This document shows, in pieces, positions 16,994 to 26,221 of a DNA stretch of 64,000 bases. The notes below the pieces were generated by a model. It was not told where the DNA came from. It was given only the letters and a program-made list of their open reading frames with translations, and searched no databases. The stretch is from Bacteroidota bacterium (lineage in GTDB: Bacteria; Bacteroidota; Bacteroidia; UBA8524): NCBI GenBank assembly GCA_008933805.1, contig WBUH01000003.1:124001-188000 (forward strand), written 5' to 3'. Position 1 is the stretch's first letter. Each line of letters opens with the position of its first letter. The translations under genes and the position numbers were made by a program.

Positions 16994-18166
16994 ATGACAT
17001 TGATTGAACTACTGTTTTGGGTGTTTTTTGCCATTGTGTTCTATACCTTTTTCGGGTATGGCATTCTGGTGTTTCTTTTAGTGAAGGTGAAAAATGTACT
17101 GTGGCCTAAAAAGAAACAGTTTGATGATACTTTTTTACCCGAAATTACCCTGATAGTACCCAGCTACAACGAGGCCGACTTTATACTGCAAAAGGTTGAA
17201 AACAGCAAAAGCCTTGATTACCCTAAGGATAAACTGAAGATAATTTTTGTAACCGACGGCAGCGACGACGGCACTTACGAAAAGATAAAAGACATTGACG
17301 GTATTATGGCCATGCACGTGCCCGAACGGGGTGGAAAATCAGGGGCGATGAACCGTGCAATGGGCTTTGTAACTACTGAATATGTGGTATTTTGTGATGC
17401 CAATACGATACTGAATAAAGAATCGCTGCGCGAGATTGTGAAGCACTACCAAAACCCAAGAAACGGCGCGGTAGCTTGTGAAAAACGCATCATACAAAAG
17501 GATAAGGAAAACGCCAGCAGTGCCGGCGAGGGTTTGTACTGGAAGTACGAATCGTTTTTGAAGAAATACGACAGCGATTTATATACCACAGCAGGTGCAG
17601 CAGGTGAGTTGATGAGCTGCCGCACTGCCCTTTACCAACATTTAGAACCCGACACATTACTGGATGATTTTATGCTTACCATGCGCATTGCTGAAAAGGG
17701 CTACCGTATTGTGTACGAACCCAAAGCATACGCTATGGAAACGGCTTCAATGTCGGTAAAAGAAGAGTTGAAACGTAAGGTGCGTATTTGTGCAGGCGGT
17801 TGGCAAAGCATTATGCGTCTGGGCAATTTGCTCAACCCGTTCTATAATTTTCCCTTGTGGTTTATTTATGTGTCGCGTAAAGTGTTAAGATGGTCGCTTA
17901 CCCCACTGTGCATGCTGCTATTATTACCGCTAAACATCCTTTTAGCTCTTGATGGTACTATATTTTATATCCTGCTGTTAATAGGCCAAATTGCGTTTTA
18001 CAGTGCTGCTCTATTGGGCTGGTACTTTGAGAACCGCAAAATAAAGTTCAAAGCGTTTTTTGTGCCCTATTACTTCTTCATCATGAACTACTCAGTGTTT
18101 GCGGGTTTTGTTCGCTTTATCCGTAAACGCCAGTCGGTTAGGTGGGAACGTGCAAAAAGGGCTTAA
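16994..18166 (+). CDS. Membrane-bound glycosyltransferase family 2, last gene of the exopolysaccharide operon
   Basis: A 390-residue GT2 enzyme with an N-terminal helix (about 5-30) and three C-terminal helices. The GT-A domain shows LIVPSYNEADFI, VTDGSDDGTYE, FCDANTIL, DDFMLTMRIAEKGYR and RKVRICAGGWQS, the last being a variant of the Q-x-x-R-W region found in IcaA/HAS-like enzymes. The domain order matches membrane synthases that extend a polymer, though it could equally act on a lipid-linked unit. It begins 9 bases after the methyltransferase gene and is followed by a convergent gene. Confidence 0.9.
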   Translation: MTLIELLFWVFFAIVFYTFFGYGILVFLLVKVKNVLWPKKKQFDDTFLPEITLIVPSYNEADFILQKVENSKSLDYPKDKLKIIFVTDGSDDGTYEKIKDIDGIMAMHVPERGGKSGAMNRAMGFVTTEYVVFCDANTILNKESLREIVKHYQNPRNGAVACEKRIIQKDKENASSAGEGLYWKYESFLKKYDSDLYTTAGAAGELMSCRTALYQHLEPDTLLDDFMLTMRIAEKGYRIVYEPKAYAMETASMSVKEELKRKVRICAGGWQSIMRLGNLLNPFYNFPLWFIYVSRKVLRWSLTPLCMLLLLPLNILLALDGTIFYILLLIGQIAFYSAALLGWYFENRKIKFKAFFVPYYFFIMNYSVFAGFVRFIRKRQSVRWERAKRA

Positions 18167-18189
18167 GACACTCTCCTACTCAACGATTT

Positions 18190-18729
18190 TTAACTTCCCA
18201 TTTCAATCAGTTTCACTACTGTTTTAAGGTTGCGCGTGGTGGCTGCCACTTTCAGCTTACCCTCAAAAAAGGTATTAGTCAGCTTAGTGTTTCCATACCC
18301 GTTTGGGCAATACACGTACACGGCCTTGCCCTCAATAATAAACTCATCGGGCAAATAAGAATATGTGTTGGCAGTAGCTATGTTTTGTGCCAACGGTTCA
18401 TCACCCAAAAAGGTAATGTGCAGTTTTTCAGTATCTACATCTTCACGTTTAAAAAAGGGATTGGATTCATGCACCTGTTTCATGTAATCAACCGTGCGCA
18501 CCAACACCGGAACATCGTACCCAAACGTGCTTTTTATCAAGGCGGTTAATTTAGCCGCCTGCTCATTTTCCGAAGTCCCTGAATGTTCAAATACCACATT
18601 ACCGCTTTGTATGTAAGTAGCTACATTGCTAAAGCCCGCCTTTTCCATAGCTGCTTTCAGTTCCTTCATGGGCATTATATTGTGTCCGCTCACATTTACG
18701 CCGCGTAGTATTGCAATGTATTTTTTCAT
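18190..18729 (-). CDS. DUF1697 family protein
   Basis: A 179-residue protein beginning KKYIAILRGVNVSGHNIMPM, the hallmark of DUF1697, with the later conserved ATYIQSGNVVFE segment and C-terminal VAATTRNLKTVVKLIEM (usual T-x-R-N-x-x-T). It is full length for the family, soluble and of unknown function. ATG 18729 fits the family start; the TTG further up is not needed. It is convergent with the exopolysaccharide operon and stands alone. Confidence 0.9.
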   Translation of the reverse strand: MKKYIAILRGVNVSGHNIMPMKELKAAMEKAGFSNVATYIQSGNVVFEHSGTSENEQAAKLTALIKSTFGYDVPVLVRTVDYMKQVHESNPFFKREDVDTEKLHITFLGDEPLAQNIATANTYSYLPDEFIIEGKAVYVYCPNGYGNTKLTNTFFEGKLKVAATTRNLKTVVKLIEMGS

Positions 18730-18772
18730 TCTATTGGGTTTGCTCCACAAGTTTATGCTTTCTATAACAAAA

Positions 18773-18798
18773 AATCCCCGCCTGTTTGGACGGGGATT
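18773..18798 (-). terminator. Rho-independent terminator of the Kelch-like lipoprotein gene
   Basis: AATCCCCG (18773-18780) pairs with CGGGGATT (18791-18798) around a 10-base loop; on the minus strand the stem is followed by TTTTTTG. It begins about 28 bases after the stop of the lipoprotein gene. Confidence 0.8.
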
Positions 18799-18826
18799 AA
18801 AGCATCACAATAACTGTGTACTTAAA

Positions 18827-20263
18827 TTATAGGTTAGGTTTTAGATACACTTTAAAGATCCTTTTGCTTGAAACTGTTGAATTAGGATCAGAGGTACTTT
18901 GAGAGGCCTTCGACTCGATACCGCCATACATGTAGCCCAACATAATACCTTTGCTATCGGTTGATTTTGGCAACTTGGCCATATCAATTGTTTTTTGCCT
19001 TCCTTGACTCAAAACAATGCTTACATGGGGTACAAAAATAGCTTCAGAACCCAAGTAGCCGGGCAAAGTAGGGCTTTGCTGAGGATACTCAACGGCTGTG
19101 CTGCTTCCGGTACGTACAATGGTAGTAGCATAGTTACTAAACGGCATAGGGTCTTGTGTGTTGTTGCTGTTCACCAAATTACCCTTGTCATCATAATAAT
19201 ACTGGGTGATACCGCCCAATATAGTAGTATAAGTGGTTTTGCTTGCCGCATCATAAAATGCAATATTTGGGGCAGCATATTGGTTAAACTGTTGCAAGAA
19301 ATTGTTATCGGTAGTAATGGTTGTGGCACCGGTAGTAGCATCCGCCTGTGAAATGTAAATAGGCGTTTGATAATCAATATTTGCTTGCGGAGTAAACACA
19401 CCACCGTACACAGTAATGTTAGGATTACCGTTTACATCGTAGCTTTCAAGTACCACAAGGTCGCGACGGTGGAACGATGAATCATCCCAAGTACAAGTAT
19501 CGGCAGCATACCCTGTAATTTTTGGTGTAGTGCCGCTGTTATCAATTTGGAACCTGCGAACCTCATTAGTATAAATCCCTGTAGAATTTGGGTTATAGAT
19601 TGTGTTAAAGTTTTGGCCGAACACCAAATAATACCAGTTGCCGATTTTGTGCAATTCGCCACCGGTTACCCTTAGCCTATCGTCAGCCGCACTTGAAGTA
19701 ATGGCTGAAGCCAAAGCGGCTGAGTTTTGGTTTTGGATAGCAGTAATAGCTGCGGGCACATTTATAGCCGTTAAATAGGGGAAAGTTTGGTAGCACGATG
19801 CCGGAGGGCTGTCCACATCGCATCCTTTGCCCGAAACTCCATAACCGCCAATGCAATACAGCGTGTTACCTTCATGGTAATACTCCATATTGGTAGCACT
19901 CAACCTGTCAAGAAATGCGGCAGGAATTGATAGTGAATCGGTTTTAGACGAATCTAAGTCTACCACATAAAAGTAGGTGTTCCTTCTTTTTGGAGTAAAC
20001 ACAGATGAAGTACCTGAAAAGTTGTGGAAACCGTTGGTACGTCCACCTAAAATCAGTAGTTCGCCTCCGGCTTGTGCCCAAGCAAACGATTGCAAAGCAG
20101 GGGCAAAATCGCTGTTTACTTCTTCCAAAGTAACTGTGTAAGGTGCTTTAGTAGCCGTTGCTGCATCATCAACCTTTTGTTCAGCGGGTTTGTTTTTGCA
20201 ACTGCTAATTGATACTACACCCGCAACAATTGCAAGTAAGTAGTACAAATAATGTTTTTTCAT
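18827..20263 (-). CDS. Kelch-like beta-propeller lipoprotein
   Basis: A 478-residue lipoprotein: hydrophobic signal at residues 5-20 and a lipobox ISSC giving Cys22. The mature part has repeated blades with a GG doublet after a hydrophobic strand (ELLILGGRTNGFHNFSG, TLYCIGGYGVSG, NITVYGGVFTP, TTILGGITQYYYD, LGYMYGGIESK), as in Kelch propellers. It should be anchored in the outer or inner membrane facing the periplasm or surface. The ligand is unknown. It is transcribed away from the ArsR operon and ends at a strong terminator. Confidence 0.78.
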   Translation of the reverse strand: MKKHYLYYLLAIVAGVVSISSCKNKPAEQKVDDAATATKAPYTVTLEEVNSDFAPALQSFAWAQAGGELLILGGRTNGFHNFSGTSSVFTPKRRNTYFYVVDLDSSKTDSLSIPAAFLDRLSATNMEYYHEGNTLYCIGGYGVSGKGCDVDSPPASCYQTFPYLTAINVPAAITAIQNQNSAALASAITSSAADDRLRVTGGELHKIGNWYYLVFGQNFNTIYNPNSTGIYTNEVRRFQIDNSGTTPKITGYAADTCTWDDSSFHRRDLVVLESYDVNGNPNITVYGGVFTPQANIDYQTPIYISQADATTGATTITTDNNFLQQFNQYAAPNIAFYDAASKTTYTTILGGITQYYYDDKGNLVNSNNTQDPMPFSNYATTIVRTGSSTAVEYPQQSPTLPGYLGSEAIFVPHVSIVLSQGRQKTIDMAKLPKSTDSKGIMLGYMYGGIESKASQSTSDPNSTVSSKRIFKVYLKPNL

Positions 20264-20489
20264 GGTAATTGTTTATAGTTAGTGTATGGTGATTGTGCTT
20301 AATGACAGTGATAATTATTGCTATCAGACAGTATTAATAACATGATTTTTAATAGGAACTTCAATCTCAAGCAGGTGCAATATACTTATAGTATGTAAAG
20401 TAACAAAAAAAACTTAACCCTATTTACCATTTTTAAATACAGGTTGTTATAACCCACTTATTTAGTAATTAAACGCTTTTTGAAAAAAC

Positions 20490-20535
20490 TTGTAACCAAA
20501 CGGTTACTTTTATAAATTTGTAACCTAACAGTTAC
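20490..20535 (+). promoter_or_regulatory. arsR-family promoter with two matching operators
   Basis: A TTG at 20490-20492 and TAAATTTG at 20513-20520 (20 bases apart) match the Bacteroidota -33/-7 pattern. Two 16-base inverted repeats of the same design lie over it: GTAACC-AAAC-GGTTAC at 20492-20507, covering the -33 edge and spacer, and GTAAC-CTAACA-GTTAC at 20520-20535 (extendable to TTGTAAC/GTTACAA), covering the end of the -7 box and the expected transcription start. Their 28-base spacing and likeness suggest binding of the ArsR-type dimer encoded just downstream and negative autoregulation. Confidence 0.7.
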
Positions 20536-20542
20536 AAATAAT

Positions 20543-20848
20543 ATGCGTAGAGACGTTTTCCAGGCAATTGCCGACCCGACAAGGCGACAAATTATCGGGC
20601 TGCTGGCAAAAAATCCGATGACCCTTAATACGGTTGCCGAGAAGTTTGAGATTAGCCGGCCGGCAATTTCTAAGCACGTGCGAATACTTACAGAATGTGG
20701 TTTGATAACTGTGAAAAAACAGGGCAGGGAACGATTTTGCAGTGCCCGACCTGAAAAGATAAAAGAAGTGGCCGACTGGACCGAACAGTACCGGATTTTT
20801 TGGACGGCTAAGCTGGATGCACTTGAAGACTTTTTAAAATCAGAATAG
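20543..20848 (+). CDS. ArsR-family winged-helix regulator (SdpR-like)
   Basis: A 101-residue regulator of the ArsR/SmtB fold. MRRDVFQAIADPTRRQIIG is the standard N-terminus, and the recognition region is TVAEKFEISRPAISKHVRIL, followed by the wing LITVKKQGRERFCSA. No Cys pair of the arsenic or cadmium sensors is present, so it is not a classical metal sensor. It belongs to the group that pairs with AHSA1/SRPBCC proteins, which are encoded next. Two palindromes in its own promoter make autorepression likely. Confidence 0.93.
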   Translation: MRRDVFQAIADPTRRQIIGLLAKNPMTLNTVAEKFEISRPAISKHVRILTECGLITVKKQGRERFCSARPEKIKEVADWTEQYRIFWTAKLDALEDFLKSE

Positions 20849-20872
20849 GACATTAATTACTTAATACACACA

Positions 20873-21301
20873 ATGGATACAACACCTTTTGTTATTGAAA
20901 GAACATTTGACGCACCGATAAACAAAGTATGGCAAGCCCTTACCGATAGGGAAAAAATGGCTAAATGGTATTTTACCCTTGACAGTTTTGAGGCTGTTGT
21001 TGGGTTTGAGTTTAGCTTTAGCGGGGGCAGTGAACAGCAAACCTATTTGCACTTGTGCCAAGTAACTGCTGTTGAGTTTGAGAAAAAACTAAGCTACACA
21101 TGGCGATACGATGGCTACCCGGGCAATTCGGAAGTGACATTTGAGTTATTTGCCGATGGAGATAAAACCCATTTAAAACTTACACACGAAGGGTTGCACA
21201 CCTTTGCAGGTAACGGACCTGATTTTGTGAGAGCTTGCTTTGCAGAAGGCTGGACCGAAATTGTAGGCAACCTTTTAAAACGCTACGTTGAGGCAAATTA
21301 A
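20873..21301 (+). CDS. SRPBCC (AHSA1-like) domain protein
   Basis: A 142-residue START-like protein. FVIERTFDAPINKVWQALTD is the family's first strand-helix unit, and LKLTHEGLHTF leads into the long C-terminal helix FAEGWTEIVGNLLKRYV. Such proteins form a helix-grip pocket for hydrophobic ligands. The gene follows the ArsR-type regulator by 24 bases, a very common pairing; the ligand and purpose are unknown, and it may sense or buffer the same compound that releases the repressor. Confidence 0.93.
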   Translation: MDTTPFVIERTFDAPINKVWQALTDREKMAKWYFTLDSFEAVVGFEFSFSGGSEQQTYLHLCQVTAVEFEKKLSYTWRYDGYPGNSEVTFELFADGDKTHLKLTHEGLHTFAGNGPDFVRACFAEGWTEIVGNLLKRYVEAN

Positions 21302-21317
21302 GGGTATAAAATAAAAA

Positions 21318-21345
21318 AGCCTGTTAGCATCCCTGCTCACAGGCT
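21318..21345 (-). terminator. Terminator-like hairpin between convergent genes
   Basis: AGCCTGT (21318-21324) and ACAGGCT (21339-21345) form a 7-bp stem with a 14-base loop. On the minus strand it is followed by TTTTTTAT, so it can end minus-strand transcripts from the Ig-like gene, though it lies about 225 bases after that stop; it may also end the SRPBCC transcript. The remaining 21346-21571 shows nothing clear. Confidence 0.5.
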
Positions 21346-21571
21346 GTGTGGAAATTTAAACTACCCTATTCCACTATTGTTTTGCCAATGAATTCTTTCT
21401 ATTTAATATGGTGCTAAAATGGGCTTGCGCCGCATTGTAGCATTTAGTTGATAGACTGCTTTTTGTATAAAAACGTTGCCTGACACTAAAGGGTTGGAAA
21501 AGGAATTGCCTGTTTTTACATTACTATGACGAAACCTTAGTTAATTAGCCTCTTCCCTATTTATGCACAGA

Positions 21572-22390
21572 TTATTTTACGATTGCAATTTTAACTGTAG
21601 TGTTATGAAAATTAACGAAATACAACCCTGCGGGCATCTCGCTTATATTTATTGGAGTCCTGCCACTATTTAGTGTTGCAGCCTCCATTGAATGAACAGT
21701 GCGGCCCTGAATATCTGTAATAGTTAACCGGCCACATGACTCACCGGTAAATATTACCTCAAAAATACCGTTGCTTGGGTTGGGATAAACACCCAAAGAG
21801 GTTTTTTGAACTTCAGCAACTCCGGTTGTTTGGGTACAGTCGACTACTGAAATAGTGCGCACTAAAACATTTGTGTTTCCCGATGCATCTGTTGCAGTGT
21901 ATGTAATCGGATATTGACCCACTACAGTAATATCAAAACTACCGGTGCGTGTTAAGTTTACAGTAGGATAATAATTATCGGTGACTGATACTGTAGGTTC
22001 TGTAAAGCTAAAATCATTTAAGCAAACTACTATAGTTGCCGGGCCGTTTATAACAGGTGCTATCCTGTCACTTACCAAAACCATGCGGATAGCATTGGCA
22101 GTATTACCCAATCCGTCAGTTACAGAATACTTCACTTGATAAACACCGGGTATATCCACCCTCACTCCAATCTGTACCGTAATTAATGAGGTTATATCAT
22201 TGTTGTTGCCGTCAACCGCTGTTGCTCCCAAATCTGTGTAAGTAGTATTTACATCGTGGGTTAGCGGATTATCCCCTATTATAGTAATTACGGGAGTTGC
22301 GAGTAGTGGCATTGATGCCACAAAAAAGAATAACAGACAGCTAAAAATAATTTTGCCCGAAAGGTTTAAAGGTTGTGATAGATTTTTCAT
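21572..22390 (-). CDS. T9SS-exported protein with Ig-like (DUF5011/HYR) domains
   Basis: A 272-residue exported protein. A signal peptide covers about residues 1-32. Next is a DUF5011-type domain (VITIIGDNPLTHDVNTTYTD ... PGVYQVKYSVTDGLGN), then a second Ig-like HYR-type unit (IAPVINGP ... YPITYTATDASGNTN), and last a T9SS type A sorting domain (SLGVYPNPSNGIFEVIF to MPAGLYFVNFHN). It is expected to cross the outer membrane by T9SS and be released or tethered. It is short for this class, with only two domains. The gene stands alone; function unknown, perhaps adhesive. Confidence 0.88.
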   Translation of the reverse strand: MKNLSQPLNLSGKIIFSCLLFFFVASMPLLATPVITIIGDNPLTHDVNTTYTDLGATAVDGNNNDITSLITVQIGVRVDIPGVYQVKYSVTDGLGNTANAIRMVLVSDRIAPVINGPATIVVCLNDFSFTEPTVSVTDNYYPTVNLTRTGSFDITVVGQYPITYTATDASGNTNVLVRTISVVDCTQTTGVAEVQKTSLGVYPNPSNGIFEVIFTGESCGRLTITDIQGRTVHSMEAATLNSGRTPINISEMPAGLYFVNFHNTTVKIAIVK

Positions 22391-22569
22391 ACGCTTAACA
22401 GAATTTTTTACTTCTTAAATTGGAAAACAAAGTTCCAAAATAAGCTCTAAAAACGCTATTAATTATGGTAATATTAATGCCATAATAATCTGACTATCAA
22501 ATTACAGGACTCCACCCAACCCTTTGATAAAACTATACGTATTAGGAATTAATTTTATATAAAATGTAA

Positions 22570-24438
22570 TTAATATTGTTGCTGTTGATAATCAAGCACA
22601 TCTTGAGGAATATCTTTGATATTATCACCGCGCAAGCGGCGGAAACGTTTACGGGCTTCAACGGTATGTAAGCTTCCGGGGTAATCAATCACCAGTTTTT
22701 CGTACAATTCTTTGGCCTTCTCTTTATCTCCCAATTGCCTTTCATACAACTCGGCTGCTTCAAAAAGAGCATTATCAGCTAAAATATCGTAGCTAAAGTT
22801 GGTGTACACATCGGTATAATAGGCGATAGCCTCTTTGTACATTTTCTTTTTGGCAAACACACGGGCTTTGCTCAACAGCACTTCATCGTTTAGCGAGTGG
22901 GTAGGATATTTAATTTTAATACTGTCTAATTTTAGCAAAGCCAAATCGGGGTCATTGCGCAGCAGCAGCAGGTTGGCTTCGGCATACAGCATTAATGCAC
23001 TGTCATCACCGTCTTCAAACCCGTAATTATCCTGTATCACCATGCTTAATTCTATGGCGTTGTTAGAAATCAAATGGCTGGTTGCCGATTTCAGCACATC
23101 CAACTGCGCCTGTGCCCACTCAAACTCGCCTTTATAGAATGACAATCGAGCATTGCGAAATTTAGCTTCTTGCCCCAACGGTTCATCTTTAAAGTCTTTA
23201 TCTACCTGCCCGTATAGCAACTGTGCTTCCCAAATATCGCCCCATACTAAGTATGCATCGCCAAGCTCCAGCTTGCATTCAGCCGTAAACGATTTATTCA
23301 TGCGGGGTATTTCAATCGCCCGTTTTAATAACTCAATGGCTTCCTTCGGTCTGTCAAAATAATAATTATACAAGTGCGCCAGTTGACGCATCGCGGGTGC
23401 TGAGATATAATTCTCACCAACTTCGGCAATAAACTCTTTGTAGTTCTTTTCAGTTTCGGTGATAAAGGCAGCATCGTACTCCCCTGTTTCGGTTATCTTT
23501 TTGTAACTGACCGTAAGCAAGCCGTTGCGGGCATCCAAGTAAAAAATCTTGTCAATACCTAAACCAATAATGTATTTGTAGCAATCCACAGCCACGTCAA
23601 GCGCATCGTTGGTAATAGCCAACTCAGCCAGTTCAATCATACGCCTGCCGTCTTCTTTATTACGTTTATCCAACGCCCTGAACTGAAGAAAAGCCCCGTA
23701 AAAATCTTTTTGCTGCACCAGCAACCACAATAACATTTCGGTGTACACCCCATCAGGAGCTTTTTGTATGCGGGTGAGAATCTCCTTTTTCAGCAGTTTC
23801 CAATCTTCATCGTTGGTGAAACGGTCTAAGAAATTGTTTTGTACTGAGGTAATCTCTTCGGGAAATATTGACAGGTGATTCAGGTATTCAGTAATCATCC
23901 GTTCTTTGTTACCGGTCTTCAAATACAACGAGCCTAAATCCAAGGCCATAATGTTGTTGTCGTTATACAGCTTGCGGGCTTTCTCTATTGTTTTTATTGC
24001 CCAAGAATAAAGATCGCGTTTCACAAACGCATTAGTAAGTGCTGCTATCTCTTCTTGTGCGGGGGCTTTGCCCATTTTTTTCAAACAGTCTTCGTATTCT
24101 TCCTCGGCATCCTTTTGCTCCCCTTTCTTCTCATACACAAAACCTAAATCTACCCTGTAATACGTATTATCGGGAAAACGCTTTTTCTGCTTTTTTACCG
24201 TCTTTTCTGCTTTGTCAAACTCTTTCAGTTTAAAATAGCAGGTAAGTAAATTATCGTAATAGTAGGGCGATTGCGTGGTTTTATCCAACAGCTTCTCATA
24301 CAAAACGGCGGCTTTGTCAAACTCACCGTTGGCAAAGTATTGGGCTGCCAATGCCTCATCGGCATTGTCTTGGGCATATAGGCCGGTACAGCCTAAGGCC
24401 AATAGCAGCAAAAAGGATATTTTTTTTAGCAAGTGCAT
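22570..24438 (-). CDS. Periplasmic tetratricopeptide-repeat protein
   Basis: A 622-residue protein with signal peptide (residues 1-22, ending LYAQ) and repeated helix pairs of TPR form, for example AAQYFANGEFDKAAVLYEKL, CYFKLKEFDKAEKTVKK, ELGDAYLVWGDIWEAQLLYG and AKELYEKLVIDYPGSLHTVEA. The last repeats resemble those of YbgF/BamD-type proteins. The C-terminus ends in glutamine-rich DYQQQQY. It probably serves as a periplasmic scaffold; partners are not evident from the neighbours, a lone Ig-like T9SS protein and a flippase on the other strand. Confidence 0.85.
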   Translation of the reverse strand: MHLLKKISFLLLLALGCTGLYAQDNADEALAAQYFANGEFDKAAVLYEKLLDKTTQSPYYYDNLLTCYFKLKEFDKAEKTVKKQKKRFPDNTYYRVDLGFVYEKKGEQKDAEEEYEDCLKKMGKAPAQEEIAALTNAFVKRDLYSWAIKTIEKARKLYNDNNIMALDLGSLYLKTGNKERMITEYLNHLSIFPEEITSVQNNFLDRFTNDEDWKLLKKEILTRIQKAPDGVYTEMLLWLLVQQKDFYGAFLQFRALDKRNKEDGRRMIELAELAITNDALDVAVDCYKYIIGLGIDKIFYLDARNGLLTVSYKKITETGEYDAAFITETEKNYKEFIAEVGENYISAPAMRQLAHLYNYYFDRPKEAIELLKRAIEIPRMNKSFTAECKLELGDAYLVWGDIWEAQLLYGQVDKDFKDEPLGQEAKFRNARLSFYKGEFEWAQAQLDVLKSATSHLISNNAIELSMVIQDNYGFEDGDDSALMLYAEANLLLLRNDPDLALLKLDSIKIKYPTHSLNDEVLLSKARVFAKKKMYKEAIAYYTDVYTNFSYDILADNALFEAAELYERQLGDKEKAKELYEKLVIDYPGSLHTVEARKRFRRLRGDNIKDIPQDVLDYQQQQY

Positions 24439-24639
24439 GTATTGCTCAATACTTTTAGTAAACGCAAAGTAAAACCAAGATATTTTAAATTATCGGTTTG
24501 TAGTTTAACTGTGTGAAACTTTTGACGAACATTTATTCCAAACACTTCAAACTTTGGGACACAATTTGCAAGTAAGTGCAACGGTGCTTCATCCAAACCG
24601 TATAATATCACTATTTTCGCAGGCTAAAACTGTGCCCGT

Positions 24640-26118
24640 TTGAGCGTTTTAAAGAAATTAGCCGGAGAAACTGCCATCTATGGAATACCCACAATTGCGG
24701 GTAGACTGATTAGTTTTTTCTTGGTGCCAATGTACACTAATCTCTTTGGTCCTTCCGAGTACGGGGTTGTAACCAGCATGTTTGCCTATGCCAGTTTTTT
24801 TAATGTGTTGTTTACGTACGGTATGGAAACTACGTTTTTCCGCTTTGCCAATGCACACCCCGAAAACGATAAGGTATATTCAACTGCCTATAATTCTATA
24901 ATTATCAGCACGCTCTTTTTTCTGTTTATTGCTATCCTGTTTAAACAGCCTATTGCCGATTGGATGGAGATAGGTGAACACCCCGAATATTTTTTGTGGT
25001 TTGCTATTATTTCAGGCATGGATGCTTTGGTGGCGCTACCGTTTGTGAAGTTGAGGCAAATGGGCAAAGCCAAACGATATGCGTTGGTAAAATCCATCAA
25101 TATGTTTACCAACATTGGGCTAAACTTTTTCTTTTTGTTATTGTGTCCGTATTTGATAAAAGAAGGTTGGACGTGGATTGAGGTGATTTACAAACCCGAA
25201 GTTGGAATAGGGTACATATTTATTTCGAACCTGATTGCCAGCATTATTACTTGGCCGTTGGTGTATCCTGAAAATCTGCAATTTAATTTTGGGTTTGATA
25301 CCGAGCTTTGGAAACGGATGATAATTTATGCCCTCCCCCTACTATTTGTAGGATTTGCAGGGATGATAAACGAAACACTTGACCGTATTTTGCTGACAAA
25401 ATTGTTGCCTGAGGACAGAGCTGATTATGAATCAGGCATTTACGGAGCTTGTTATAAACTGAGCATTTTAATGACCATTTTTATACAAGCGTACCGCATG
25501 GCAGCAGAACCCTTTTTGTTTGCCCGCTCTAAAGGCGAGGGAGCTGAAACAATGTATGCCAAGCTGATGAATTATTTTGTGATTGTTTGTGCCTTAATCT
25601 TCCTGTTGGTATCATTCAATTTACAGCTTTTTGCTGATTTATTTCTTCGTAATAAAGAGTACCACGCGGGACTTCACATTGTGCCTATACTACTGTTGGC
25701 CAATATGTTTTTGGGCATTTATTTCAACCTTTCTATCTGGTATAAATTGGCCGATAAAACCCTTATCGGTTCCTACATCGCAGTGGCAGCTGCAGGGCTT
25801 ACTATTCTACTGAATATCACCCTTATACCCACCATCGGTTACGAAGGTTCTGCGTGGGCTACGCTTATTGCCTATTTATTTATGATGGTGTTGTGCTACA
25901 CAACGGGCAAAAAATACTTCCCCATCCCCTACCAGCTCACCAAAATATATGCGCTACTACTGTGTATGGCTGTGTTTTACATTTTTCACGAGATACTTAA
26001 ATATCAATACCAACAAGTAAACATAGTGGTAGGTATTGTGCTAATGCTTGCCTATGCTGCGTTGGCGTTAGGCATTGAACGTTACGGCCTGCTTACTAAA
26101 ATTGGGTTGAAGGAATAG
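24640..26118 (+). CDS. Oligosaccharide flippase-family membrane protein
   Basis: A 492-residue protein with about fourteen hydrophobic segments. VLKKLAGETAIYGIPTIAGR and MYTNLFGPSEYGVVTSMFAY are the standard opening of the MVF-type polysaccharide exporter family, so it should flip a lipid-linked saccharide. No upstream ATG or GTG is in frame, and the family N-terminus begins exactly at the TTG at 24640, so a TTG start is adopted. Unlike the flippase of the exopolysaccharide operon it has no sugar-transferase neighbours, so its substrate is unclear. A degenerate tandem repeat follows its stop. Confidence 0.88.
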   Translation: MSVLKKLAGETAIYGIPTIAGRLISFFLVPMYTNLFGPSEYGVVTSMFAYASFFNVLFTYGMETTFFRFANAHPENDKVYSTAYNSIIISTLFFLFIAILFKQPIADWMEIGEHPEYFLWFAIISGMDALVALPFVKLRQMGKAKRYALVKSINMFTNIGLNFFFLLLCPYLIKEGWTWIEVIYKPEVGIGYIFISNLIASIITWPLVYPENLQFNFGFDTELWKRMIIYALPLLFVGFAGMINETLDRILLTKLLPEDRADYESGIYGACYKLSILMTIFIQAYRMAAEPFLFARSKGEGAETMYAKLMNYFVIVCALIFLLVSFNLQLFADLFLRNKEYHAGLHIVPILLLANMFLGIYFNLSIWYKLADKTLIGSYIAVAAAGLTILLNITLIPTIGYEGSAWATLIAYLFMMVLCYTTGKKYFPIPYQLTKIYALLLCMAVFYIFHEILKYQYQQVNIVVGIVLMLAYAALALGIERYGLLTKIGLKE

Positions 26119-26119
26119 T

Positions 26120-26195
26120 ACTTCGGCAGGCTCAGGACACTTCGGCAAGCTCAGTATTTTTAGGCAGGCTCAATGTACTTCGATAAACTCAGTAA
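26120..26195. repeat. Four 19-bp tandem repeats
   Basis: Four units of exactly 19 bases: ACTTCGGCAGGCTCAGGAC (26120), ACTTCGGCAAGCTCAGTAT (26139), a degenerate TTTTAGGCAGGCTCAATGT (26158) and ACTTCGATAAACTCAGTAA (26177). The core ACTTCGGCAAGCTCAG is, from memory, a phrase seen often between genes in Bacteroidota. It begins one base after the flippase stop codon and ends 26 bases before the ABC gene start. Confidence 0.8.
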
Positions 26196-26221
26196 TAACT
26201 TTTTTACATAAGTTTGCCTTG

